Shown one piece after another: positions 1 to 7,302 of a DNA stretch of 11,634 nucleotides (position 1 is its first letter; each line of letters starts with the position of its first letter). The translations under genes and the position numbers were made by a program. Below the pieces are notes generated by a model, which was given only the letters and a program-made list of their open reading frames with translations, searched no databases and was not told where the DNA came from. This stretch comes from a bacterium. GTDB taxonomy: Bacteria > Pseudomonadota > Alphaproteobacteria > Rs-D84. Where the stretch lies: positions 1-11,634 of the forward strand of contig JAAVBR010000035.1 of NCBI GenBank assembly GCA_014802705.1, in the 5' to 3' direction.

Positions 1-195
1 ATCGCGAGGGTACTGGCAGAGCGAAGCGGGGCCGGTGCCCGTGGCGATCCAGTCAATAAAAAAGGTATATATCCTTATTATTCACTGGATTGCCACGCAT
101 CGCGCGCCATTGTTTCCACAATGGACACGCGACGCTCGCAATGACAAGAGTACTTTAATTCCCCCCATGCACAGGGGCGTGCGGTGAAACCGGCC
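1..195. repeat. Intergenic palindromic repeat cluster (left end)
   Basis: No gene is visible here. Positions 86-145 form a nested hairpin: ATTGC (89-93) pairs with GCAAT (138-142), and CCATTG (107-112) pairs with CAATGG (119-124) around a 6-nt loop. The element begins TGGAT and ends ATGAC, the same ends as the hairpins at 6966-6990 and 7192-7217. Positions 160-194 are a degenerate copy of another module seen at 6913-6950 and 7138-7175 (a CCCC/GGGG stem followed by GGTGAAACCGGC). This module stops one base before the stop codon of the minus-strand gene. Its function is unknown. It may act as a transcript-end or mRNA-stability hairpin, as REP elements do elsewhere, but no T-tract is present. 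Confidence 0.6.
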
Positions 196-1074
196 TTATA
201 ACAGCCCCAGGCGGGTCATGTAATTAAATGAAATGCCCATGATAAAATTGCTGCCGTACACGTCGGCGCCACGCGCCAGGGCCAGACGATACTGCACATA
301 CGGTCCCATGGTAAAATTCCCCCACAGGTTGGTATCCAACCGCAAAACCGCATTTAAATCCCGTTCCAAATCGGTCGACACATACCGCGAATAGCCCAAG
401 TATTCACGATAGTATCCATTGGTGGATAATTTCACGCCATCGCGAATCTGATATTCCACGCGCCATCCAAATTCCGCACCATATTTGCTGTTATCCGTGG
501 CGGCATTGGTAAAATCGTATTCGTACAGGCCCGCCAGATACAGATTCTTGATCACCGGATGATCGAACAGCGAAATACCCGCATTGCCACGCATCAATTC
601 TTGGCGTGGATGCCCGACAAATTCCGTTTCATATTGCGCGCCAACGGTCGGCCCAAATTTAAAGCCGCCAAATTCCCACCGCGCATAGGACAGATCACTG
701 GACACCAAAATCTTGTCCGCATTTTCGTCCGATGTCGATGGCCCGTCATAGGGTTTCAGGCGCGTTTCGCCATATTCCATAAACAGACTGTTGTCCCACT
801 TTAATTTATTCTTGCGGTATTCCAAGGCCATGTCGCCAATGCCCTTGATATAATCTTGGCTGGTGGCTTTTAGGGCCTGGATCGGGGAATCGACATATTC
901 GGCGGCATGCGTTACCGTGGTGCGGGACCAATCCAGCCCGATGCGCCGCACGTTGAACGTCAGGCTGCCTTTGTTTTCCGCCGCGTCCGATGTATCCGCC
1001 ACATCCGCCGCACAAACCACGCCCGGCAACAACATGATCCCCACGCCCAAAACAAAACGCCCCAACACCATCAT
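196..1074 (-). CDS. DUF3078-like outer-membrane beta-barrel protein
   Basis: A 292-residue exported protein, probably an outer-membrane barrel. Residues 1-22 are a signal peptide with a hydrophobic core and a likely cleavage near V-C-A/A-D. The mature part alternates polar and aromatic residues in many short strands. Residues 92-130 read WDNSLFMEYG, then NADKILVSSDLSY, which matches my memory of the DUF3078 pattern (W-D-N-x-L...Y-G...D-K...S-S). That family is known mainly from Bacteroidetes and has no known function. The protein ends in NYMTRLGLL rather than the usual terminal aromatic residue. It is the third gene of a minus-strand operon and starts 29 bases after the stop of its neighbour. 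There are two consecutive ATG codons and no clear Shine-Dalgarno site, so translation may be coupled to the upstream gene. The barrel call is fairly secure; the family call is from memory. Confidence 0.7.
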   Translation of the reverse strand: MMVLGRFVLGVGIMLLPGVVCAADVADTSDAAENKGSLTFNVRRIGLDWSRTTVTHAAEYVDSPIQALKATSQDYIKGIGDMALEYRKNKLKWDNSLFMEYGETRLKPYDGPSTSDENADKILVSSDLSYARWEFGGFKFGPTVGAQYETEFVGHPRQELMRGNAGISLFDHPVIKNLYLAGLYEYDFTNAATDNSKYGAEFGWRVEYQIRDGVKLSTNGYYREYLGYSRYVSTDLERDLNAVLRLDTNLWGNFTMGPYVQYRLALARGADVYGSNFIMGISFNYMTRLGLL

Positions 1075-1103
1075 AAAATTTAATCCAAATTATTCTGTGA
1101 AAT

Positions 1104-1727
1104 TCAACGCCAAATATGCAACACGCCATCATCATCGGCATAACGCCACCCCGCATCCCGCAGGGCCGCCGTCAGCAACGCCCGCTGGTTCGCGGCAACG
1201 TCCGCCACAATCTGGCGCGGCATCATGCGCCGCGTGTCCAACGATACGCCCACGCCGCGCGCCACGCTGTTGATATCAATCCAATCCCCCAAACCATTGG
1301 GCACGGCCACCACAACCAGGGAACGATTGGTCACCCCCACATCCCCCAGCCAATTTTGCACCCCGCCGTCATTCAACCATGCCCGTGCGGCATCCCGTTC
1401 CAGGGTCATGGTGATATTGGCCGAATACGTGGTCGACGACAGGCGTTCATTATCAATGCCCGACGCCGCGATTAAATTGGTTAAATCGGCGTCTGTGGCC
1501 GCCGCCATCCAGGCATCCAATTGCGACACATCCGCATATTGCCCCAAGACATCGCGGATGATTTGGCGACGTGCCTCGCCAATGGCCATATTTTTGGCCA
1601 TGGCGGCGGTATCACTGGTCACATTGACCGACGCGGTGGCGGTTAAATTGCGGGCATCGGCATTCGTTCCGAATGCCCCCATGGCGATGGCCGCCCCCAT
1701 TAAACACCGCGCAATATGACGTTTCAT
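1104..1727 (-). CDS. Secreted protein with an AR-rich alpha/beta N-domain
   Basis: A 207-residue exported protein of unknown function. The open frame extends further upstream to 1772, but the ATG at 1727 is preferred: AAGGGG lies 9 bases before it, and it begins a signal peptide (MKRHIARC..., cleavage probably after A-D-A at residue 25). The longer start would overlap the end of the upstream gene. Residues 28-62 combine a short strand (TATASVNV) with the helix AKNMAIGEARRQIIRDVL. That spacing resembles the N-terminal domains of FlgT, LPP20 and DUF2066 proteins, which are periplasmic. Residues 136-207 look like a second alpha/beta domain (SLVVVAVPNG, then AALRDAGWRYADDDG). There are no catalytic residues I can name. 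It lies between two barrel genes, so a periplasmic accessory role is plausible but is inference. Confidence 0.75.
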   Translation of the reverse strand: MKRHIARCLMGAAIAMGAFGTNADARNLTATASVNVTSDTAAMAKNMAIGEARRQIIRDVLGQYADVSQLDAWMAAATDADLTNLIAASGIDNERLSSTTYSANITMTLERDAARAWLNDGGVQNWLGDVGVTNRSLVVVAVPNGLGDWIDINSVARGVGVSLDTRRMMPRQIVADVAANQRALLTAALRDAGWRYADDDGVLHIWR

Positions 1728-1758
1728 AATACGTATCCCCTTTGGTTCATGACATTCA

Positions 1759-3288
1759 TCAGAACCGCGCATTTAAGCCCACACGGAATCCCATCGATTT
1801 ATAGAACGATTCGATTTCACCATCCGCCGTGCAGACCCAACCGGGACAGGCGGCCTCCAGATTTTTGATCGCGATGGCCACCTGGTCCCCGGTCTGGGAA
1901 TTTAGCATGGCGGCCTCGCTCTTGTCCAGATTCTGGGGATTATTGACCCAATCTGTATAATGATCGTTATAGATATCCGTATAATACGTTCCGTTCAAGT
2001 ACGTCTTGGCATCAGCATCGCCCACCGTATAGTAATCAAAGGTCAGTCCCAGCGACAACGACACCCGGCTGTTGATGGCGGTGGTCCAATTCGCGCCCAT
2101 ACCCAAATGGAACGCCGACCCGATTCCGGCGGAATCTTCGACACTTTTCGGATGCGCCCAGTCAATGCGATAGGGTTGATCAGCCTCGGAATTATACGCC
2201 GGCAGGCCCAATTCCACGCGGGCGTTGATCGCATTGCTGGCATTGATCACATAATCCATATCCATCGCGACATAAGGTCCCGACCATCCGACTTTGTACG
2301 AATGACTGGTCCCCGGCAATTCATAGTAGTAGGTGCCGGCCAACCCAATCCCGGTGGCCCCGCTGTGGATCGGCAGGGGCGCCTTGGTATCATCGCGAAA
2401 GATCACCGATTCGCTGCCCGTGGCATCATAGAAAATCACAATGGGATCACATTGAACCTCGCCATCGGCCATCTGGAAACACGCGGCGGTATCCACCGAC
2501 AGACCATACGTGCTTTTGGATTCCAATTCATATTTGAAATAGCGATACCCCACCGACGGCGTCATCCGGACATTGCCCCACTTAAAGAAATTCGGCACCC
2601 CCAGCCCCAGGTTAAAGCCCATCATGTTGCCGCCGCTGCTGGTGCTGACCGACAGGGCATGACCGACCTGTTCCCCCAGCAGATTGCCATTCGCATCGAC
2701 CCAGCGGGTCACCAAAGTCCCCCCGTTGGTAATATCGTCGTCGACCATGGAACTGTCGCCCATTTGCATACCGTATTTAAACCCGGCCATCACCGACATC
2801 GGGGTATTGCCCACCTTGAAATTATAGCCGCCGTTTAAATCCAGCACATTCCATCCGATATTGTCATAGTGCAAAATACTGCCGGATTCTTTCATTTCAA
2901 AACGCCACTGGGCCATTTCATGACTAAGCCCTGCGTCCAGATAAAATCCCTGGGTTGCCTTGTTGGATTGCGACGCGGTCGCGGTCTTTTGTTGCGCCCC
3001 GGCGTTGCCATTGGATTGGGTTGTGGCCGTATTGGTCCGATTATTGGACGCCGTCGCCCCATTGCGCGACGCGGCATAGGATCCACCCATCGCCGCATTG
3101 CGGTTGGCGTTGTTGTATGTTGACTGTTGATAGCCACGCGCCGTATTGGCCCCGTATCCCATCTGGTTATAACGCGCCGCCTGGTTGGCCTGATACCCGC
3201 CGGTGTAATATGTACCGGCCGCCTGGGCCGCCACGGGCATCATCACCGCCATAGACGAATAAAACAAGAACTTGGACAAACCTTTCAT
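1759..3288 (-). CDS. Omptin-like outer-membrane barrel, probably inactive as a protease
   Basis: A 509-residue outer-membrane protein. The frame is open to 3477, but that extension reads through the tRNA on the other strand. The ATG at 3288 has AGGA 7 bases upstream and starts a clear signal peptide (cleavage after A-Q-A, residue 23). Residues 27-113 are a low-complexity Asn/Gln/Ala/Thr/Tyr-rich linker. Residues 115-509 form the barrel, ending in Phe (GLNARF) as most outer-membrane barrels do. From memory the barrel aligns with omptins such as OmpT and Pla. MVDDD at 181-185 matches the OmpT MVDQD site holding Asp83 and Asp85, and ADQPY at 369-373 matches NDEHY holding Asp210 and His212. The histidine is replaced by Pro372. 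Cys 270, 280, 481 and 486 could form two disulphides in insertions. Omptins are usually about 300 residues, so this barrel has large extra loops. Confidence 0.75.
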   Translation of the reverse strand: MKGLSKFLFYSSMAVMMPVAAQAAGTYYTGGYQANQAARYNQMGYGANTARGYQQSTYNNANRNAAMGGSYAASRNGATASNNRTNTATTQSNGNAGAQQKTATASQSNKATQGFYLDAGLSHEMAQWRFEMKESGSILHYDNIGWNVLDLNGGYNFKVGNTPMSVMAGFKYGMQMGDSSMVDDDITNGGTLVTRWVDANGNLLGEQVGHALSVSTSSGGNMMGFNLGLGVPNFFKWGNVRMTPSVGYRYFKYELESKSTYGLSVDTAACFQMADGEVQCDPIVIFYDATGSESVIFRDDTKAPLPIHSGATGIGLAGTYYYELPGTSHSYKVGWSGPYVAMDMDYVINASNAINARVELGLPAYNSEADQPYRIDWAHPKSVEDSAGIGSAFHLGMGANWTTAINSRVSLSLGLTFDYYTVGDADAKTYLNGTYYTDIYNDHYTDWVNNPQNLDKSEAAMLNSQTGDQVAIAIKNLEAACPGWVCTADGEIESFYKSMGFRVGLNARF

Positions 3289-3316
3289 TATAAAATCCTG
3301 CCTTTCATTATGCCCT

Positions 3317-3325
3317 ATTCTATCA
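3317..3325 (-). promoter_or_regulatory. Extended -10 promoter of the envelope operon
   Basis: On the minus strand TG-A-TAGAAT occurs 28 bases before the ATG at 3288. This is an extended -10 box. The expected -35 position is only a T-run, so the extended element would have to carry the promoter. The carD promoter shares the longer string TTTTATGATA. Confidence 0.45.
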
Positions 3326-3333
3326 TAAAATTG

Positions 3334-3361
3334 TTGAAAAAAAAAATGCTTCTTGTAATAT
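3334..3361 (+). promoter_or_regulatory. Promoter of the tRNA-Leu gene
   Basis: TTGAAA (3334-3339) and TAATAT (3356-3361) are separated by 16 bases, giving a sigma-70-like promoter. Transcription would start about 20 bases before the tRNA. It is divergent from the envelope operon promoter next to it, and both lie in the same 100-base AT-rich gap. Confidence 0.5.
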
Positions 3362-3389
3362 TTATCATGAAATTTATCCCCCCGCGTGG

Positions 3390-3476
3390 GCGAGTATGGC
3401 GGAACTGGTAGACGCGCTACCTTGAGGTGGTAGTGGACGCAAGTCCTTAGGAGTTCGAATCTCCTTACTCGCACCA
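3390..3476 (+). tRNA. trnL: tRNA-Leu (anticodon GAG)
   Basis: This is a complete class II tRNA of 87 bases. The acceptor stem GCGAGTA (3390-3396) pairs with TACTCGC (3466-3472), followed by discriminator A and an encoded CCA (3474-3476). The anticodon stem CTACC/GGTAG encloses the 7-base loop TTGAGGT, giving anticodon GAG at 3424-3426, which reads CUC and CUU leucine codons. A long variable arm (GGAC-GCAA-GTCC) is present, as expected for leucine. The T arm holds TTCGAAT between AGGAG and CTCCT. I see no mismatch in the stems. No integrase or duplicated tRNA end is visible, so there is no sign that it is an integration site. Confidence 0.97.
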
Positions 3477-3509
3477 AAATTCATCACATTTTCCACTTGC
3501 CCCGATTTT

Positions 3510-3515
3510 TATAAT
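3510..3515 (+). promoter_or_regulatory. Perfect -10 box upstream of the 1098-residue protein
   Basis: A consensus TATAAT lies 26 bases upstream of the ATG at 3542. No good -35 hexamer sits 16-18 bases before it. Transcription would begin near 3522 and leave a leader of about 20 bases. The gene may also be read through from the tRNA promoter, because no terminator is visible after the tRNA. Confidence 0.45.
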
Positions 3516-3534
3516 TTTGCTAACATCCCTGTAT

Positions 3535-3541
3535 AGAAGGA
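3535..3541 (+). promoter_or_regulatory. Shine-Dalgarno sequence abutting the start codon
   Basis: AGAAGGA runs directly into the ATG at 3542, leaving no spacer, where 5-9 bases are normal. The ATG is still preferred because it begins a Lys-Arg-led signal peptide. A TTG start at 3554 would give a 12-base spacer but would lose the positive residues. Initiation at 3542 may therefore be weak. Confidence 0.4.
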
Positions 3542-6500
3542 ATGAAACGGCTCTTGATTTTTTTGATGGCATGCCTGGCGCCGACGGTTTTGCCCGCGGC
3601 GACGGGGGATGACGCGTCGACCGCACGGGCGGCGCGGCGGACGAACACGTCCGTCACGGCGGCCCCATCGACACGCGCCCCCAGTGCCGCCACCACACCA
3701 TCGGGGGGCCGCGGGACCGCATCCACGACCGCGACCGGCACCGCCACACGCGGGGAAACGTCCGGCACCACAGGCCGGGCACCGGCCACGGCCACGACAT
3801 CTGATTCCCGCGCCGCCACCACGCGCACCGCGGTCACCACCCGCACGCCTGTTACCACACGAACATCCGCCCCCACCACATCACGCACGGCCACCACGCG
3901 CACCGCGGTCACCACCGGCGTCATCACCCCCACAAACCGGGGCAACGGATCCACAACGGCCAGCCGCAGCGCCGCCGGCGCCATCCACCCCACCACAACC
4001 ACGGCGGCCCGCGCGGCATCATCGGTCCGGGCGGCCACATCGGCGGCCGCATCGCGGACCGCCACCGGCGTGTCCAGTGCCCGTTCCGCCACGGGGGCCA
4101 TGCGCCAATCGCGGGCGGCCCTGAACGCCGACGCCATCGCCCAGGTCACGGGCAAGGATTACAAGTCCTGTCGCGAGGTTTATTATCAATGCATGGATGA
4201 ATTCTGCGCGAACAAGGATACACAGTTGCGGCGCTGTGCCTGTTCATCGCGCCTGCATGAATTTGATCAGGCCAAGGCCCAACTGGCCAAAATCGAAGAT
4301 AAAATGTTGGACTTTAACCAACGCCTGTTGACCGTCAACATGGATGCGGAAGACATCGCGGCCATCAACACCGCAACCGAAGGCGAATTGGCGTTCCAAC
4401 AAAAAGACACATCGGAATCCAAAAAAATATTGGATGAAATCGCGGCCAAGTTGAAAAACAGTTCGGTCAGCGGGCTGGATGCCGACGCGTCGACGATTTC
4501 ATGGTCGCTAAACATCGATGCGGCGTTTGACCATATTGATTCAACCCTGGGGGCCAGCACATCGACCAAAGAAGGCGTGGCGTTATATAACGCGGCCCTG
4601 CCGGTGTGCCAGGAAATGGCGGCCGAGGTTTGCGATGACGACGCCTTGGACCTGGCGGTCAGCGGGTATTTGATGCAAATCGAACAGGATTGCACCACCG
4701 TGGCCAAGGCCTATGAGACCCAAAACGACCAAGTGCGCGAAAAAATCCGCGAAGAAGGCGCCCTGTTGGATATGTCGCGCCTGGACATTTATCAAAAACG
4801 TAATTCCGACGATATTTTGACCTGTAAAAAGAAAATGCTGACCATGTTGTCGGATTCGTCGGTTTGCGGCAATAACCTAGGCAAGTGTTTGGACACCACG
4901 GGGCAATATATTGATCCCTCCACGGGCGAGGCATTTTTGACCACCAATCTGATCAACCTGTCCACGCTGTTGACGCGGCCGACCGGCGACACCAAGTGGA
5001 CCGAGGTCCCCGGCAACGACAAATTCGTGACCTATTTAAACACCAAAAAGCAATTTTTGGCGCCGGCCATGGAAAATTGCCAGGATATCGCCGACCTGGT
5101 CTGGAATGAATTTGTCGAAGATGCCCTGGCCCAGATTAAATTGGCCCAGGAAAGCAAACTGGAAGACATGCGCCAAAGTTGCACCAGTTTAACGACCCAA
5201 TGTCTGTCGGATGCGGCGCAGTCGTTGGCAGACTTTGATGCGCGGGCGCTGTCTATTTTCGGGGTGGCCCGGGATAAAACGGTCAATGAAATGTGTTCGT
5301 CGATCAAAAATGCCTGTACCGCCCTGTTGGATGCGTCTGACATCGGGGATACGTCTTGGTCCGACAGTATGACCGAAATTGCAACCGACACCACGTATGA
5401 CACCATCATTTCCACCTGTCGCGAGGTGGGCCGCAACTGTATCATCCAGGCCTGCAAGTCTATTTCGGGCAACTTTGGCCTGTGCGAAAATATCGACACA
5501 TCCATTAACCGCAAGGCGATTATCAACCGAACCTCTTGCTGGAACGAAGTGTTGCAATGCGTGCAAGAGGCCGGGGACAACGCCGTCGATCGCATCTATA
5601 CGCGTTTGGAGGGTGATGCGGATGTAACGTCTGGCACGGCCAACGCCACCCAATATCGCGGGTCGTTCTATAAAAGAATGTATGGCGGCACAGGCAAAAG
5701 ATTGTCCGACAGTCGTTCTGATAAAACCAAGGCGGCAACGGTGTCGGATATGAATTCGTTGTTGGCGGCGGTATCGGACAGCACGGAACAAAAATCCACA
5801 TGGTGTGATCCCGAAGATACCGCACGTGACGATTGCGTTTATGACATTTGTTACGAAACCTGTAAACCGGACGCGGACGGCAAATACAGCACGGCGTGTC
5901 ATTCGTGCCGCCTGGCGGAACAGATTTGGGGCAATTGCGAATTTGACCCGACAACATCCCTGGAAACCGCGAATGCCCACAACCGAATTATTGGTGATGA
6001 TTCTTCGACCCTGTTGGCATGGTTTGCCAAAAATACCGGCACATCCAACAGCACTGAAAGTTGCCGCGATACGACCTGTGGGCCGGGCTGGGCGTCCAAG
6101 ATGATGGAAAATGGCGCCGTTCAATGTGTGCCTAAGGCGAACCTGACCCAACAGGAAGACAAGATTTGTTCAACAGACATGAACAATCGAATCAGTATTA
6201 CCGATGATAAAAGTTGGGAAAATTGTTGTCAAAAAAGTGAAAATCAACTGGAAAGCGATCCGTGGCCAAAGGATAGTGCGGGGAATTGTTGTTCAGGCCT
6301 GGCAGATCAAGCAGAGATCACGATCCCCGTAAGCACGACATTGGGGTATTGGTCCACGGGCACGGTCGACGGGCCTAAGACGAAATTCTGCCTGCCGGAA
6401 AACACCGAACTTGTGGCCCAATATGCCAGTGGTCAATATTTGCTCTGTGTTCCGGATGGCCCGACTGTGTCCAGTGAAAACCCGACGTCAGACACTTTTC

Positions 6501-6838
6501 CGGGGGGCACAACCATTATATGTAACGGGCACTATGTTTTGCTGACTGTCAGTAGCACAGGGACCACTTCTAATCCTAAGTTCTATTTCTATTATCTGAC
6601 CCCATCCTATAATAAGGGGATGAACAATATAAACAATGCCGCAACCCTGACGAATTTCATCAATGGATATCACGTTGAAACATACGGCAGTATTTGTAAA
6701 TACACGGGCACCGGATGGGACCTGGTCAAAGACCCTTCTAAGGTTTCGGCCAATGACAGAACAACTTGTGACTTCACTCCGAATAATTGGCAGGTGACCT
6801 ATACACCGCCCACGCAGTCATCCCCCGACGGGGAATAA
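3542..6838 (+). CDS. Large secreted cysteine-rich protein with C-x6-C repeats
   Basis: A 1098-residue exported protein of no family I recognise. Residues 1-20 are a signal peptide. L-M-A-C at 8-11 is a poor lipobox, so lipoprotein processing is possible but less likely. Residues 21-192 are almost only Thr, Ala, Arg and Ser: a disordered, positively charged stretch with a repeated ATTRTAVTT (92-100 and 117-125) and very GC-rich DNA. Residues 193-680 look helical. They contain C-x6-C pairs at 210/217, 442/449, 547/554, 585/592, 626/633 and 666/673, plus a charged, coiled-coil-like segment around 240-306. Residues 755-1076 are denser in Cys (CxxC at 786-789, CC at 895-896 and 916-917, CGPGW at 846-850). 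The mature protein has 42 cysteines, which implies extensive disulphide bonding outside the cytoplasm. It stands alone between the tRNA and the repeat region. A surface or structural role is a guess. Confidence 0.85.
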   Translation: MKRLLIFLMACLAPTVLPAATGDDASTARAARRTNTSVTAAPSTRAPSAATTPSGGRGTASTTATGTATRGETSGTTGRAPATATTSDSRAATTRTAVTTRTPVTTRTSAPTTSRTATTRTAVTTGVITPTNRGNGSTTASRSAAGAIHPTTTTAARAASSVRAATSAAASRTATGVSSARSATGAMRQSRAALNADAIAQVTGKDYKSCREVYYQCMDEFCANKDTQLRRCACSSRLHEFDQAKAQLAKIEDKMLDFNQRLLTVNMDAEDIAAINTATEGELAFQQKDTSESKKILDEIAAKLKNSSVSGLDADASTISWSLNIDAAFDHIDSTLGASTSTKEGVALYNAALPVCQEMAAEVCDDDALDLAVSGYLMQIEQDCTTVAKAYETQNDQVREKIREEGALLDMSRLDIYQKRNSDDILTCKKKMLTMLSDSSVCGNNLGKCLDTTGQYIDPSTGEAFLTTNLINLSTLLTRPTGDTKWTEVPGNDKFVTYLNTKKQFLAPAMENCQDIADLVWNEFVEDALAQIKLAQESKLEDMRQSCTSLTTQCLSDAAQSLADFDARALSIFGVARDKTVNEMCSSIKNACTALLDASDIGDTSWSDSMTEIATDTTYDTIISTCREVGRNCIIQACKSISGNFGLCENIDTSINRKAIINRTSCWNEVLQCVQEAGDNAVDRIYTRLEGDADVTSGTANATQYRGSFYKRMYGGTGKRLSDSRSDKTKAATVSDMNSLLAAVSDSTEQKSTWCDPEDTARDDCVYDICYETCKPDADGKYSTACHSCRLAEQIWGNCEFDPTTSLETANAHNRIIGDDSSTLLAWFAKNTGTSNSTESCRDTTCGPGWASKMMENGAVQCVPKANLTQQEDKICSTDMNNRISITDDKSWENCCQKSENQLESDPWPKDSAGNCCSGLADQAEITIPVSTTLGYWSTGTVDGPKTKFCLPENTELVAQYASGQYLLCVPDGPTVSSENPTSDTFPGGTTIICNGHYVLLTVSSTGTTSNPKFYFYYLTPSYNKGMNNINNAATLTNFINGYHVETYGSICKYTGTGWDLVKDPSKVSANDRTTCDFTPNNWQVTYTPPTQSSPDGE
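3815..3916 (+). repeat. Internal 27-bp direct repeat in the Thr/Arg-rich region
   Basis: The 27-base segments at 3815-3841 and 3890-3916 both encode ATTRTAVTT and appear identical or nearly so at the DNA level. Between and around them are partial units (TTR, VTTRT). This suggests the disordered region has grown by slipped-strand duplication. Confidence 0.7.
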
Positions 6839-6847
6839 TCCCCTTTT
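6830..6847 (+). terminator. Weak terminator overlapping a stop codon
   Basis: GGGGA (6830-6834) pairs with TCCCC (6839-6843) around the loop ATAA, which contains part of the TAA stop (6836-6838). Four T follow. The stem is only 5 bp, and CCCC (6822-6825 region) could pair with the same GGGG instead, so termination may be inefficient. Confidence 0.4.
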
Positions 6848-7302
6848 GCGAACTTAAAGTTCCCTCACCTCGTGGGGGCCCGGTCGCCGGGATGACGGTG
6901 TGCGTGGGACGGTTCCCCTCTGGCAAGAGGGGTGCCGGTGAAACCGGCGGGGTGTCGGTATTACTGGATCCCGACCTTCGTCGGGATGACGATCTTAAGA
7001 ACTTAAAGAACGTACTAAGTTCCCCTCTGCGGAGGGGTGGCTGCAGGCCGGGGTGGTCTTACTGGATCCCGTCCACGTACCACCCACACAAACCCTGTTT
7101 GCGCGGGGCCCGGTCGCCGGGATGACGGTGCTTTGAGTTCCCCTCATGTCCAAGAGGGGTGCCGGTGAAACCGGCGGGGTGTCGGTATTACTGGATCCCG
7201 TCCTTCGACGGGATGACGATCTTAAGAACTTAAAGAACGGACTAAGTTCCCCTCTGCGGAGGGGTGGGCGAAGCCCGGGGTGGTCTTTTATCCCTTATAC
7301 CC
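6839..7302. repeat. Tandem duplication of hairpin modules in a gene-free stretch
   Basis: I see no gene in this stretch. Copies at 6875-7060 and 7105-7287 share the same module order: GGGCCCGGTCGCCGGGATGACGG, CCCCTC/GAGGGG hairpin, GCCGGT-GAA-ACCGGC hairpin, TGGATCCCG...CGGGATGAC hairpin, CTTAAGAACTTAAAGAACG, and a CCCCTC-TGCG-GAGGGG hairpin. The offset is 225-230 bases. The TGGAT...ATGAC hairpin occurs at 6966-6990 and 7192-7217, and in a longer form at 7063-7126. Open frames across both copies encode the same peptide-like string, but only because the DNA is duplicated. The modules recur at both window ends, so this is a dispersed family of palindromic repeats. Confidence 0.8.

Noticed and set aside
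1960..2838. 292-codon plus-strand frame opposite the omptin-like gene
   Set aside because: It lies wholly antisense to a gene with signal peptide and barrel features, and its product is a low-complexity His/Arg/Ile-rich string typical of a reverse-frame shadow.
3390..3476. tRNA as an integration site
   Set aside because: No integrase, no second copy of the tRNA 3' end and no mobile gene cargo is visible in the window.
3289..3477. 63-residue N-terminal extension of the omptin-like gene
   Set aside because: It reads the complement of the tRNA gene, and the ATG at 3288 has a good ribosome site and a signal peptide.
3520..4155. 211-codon open frame on the minus strand, and a 171-codon frame at 3609-4124 on the plus strand
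   Set aside because: Both are shadows of the GC-rich Thr/Ala/Arg region. Their valine/alanine- or proline/arginine-rich products are what such DNA gives in other frames, and neither has a ribosome site.
5189..6151. 320-codon minus-strand frame opposite the 1098-residue protein
   Set aside because: It is a reverse-frame shadow rich in Arg, Gly and Ile with no ribosome site. The plus-strand frame is continuous and has conserved-looking cysteine spacing.
6875..7287. Possible CRISPR array
   Set aside because: There are only two to three copies, each about 200 bases and composed of hairpins, with no regular short spacers and no cas gene.
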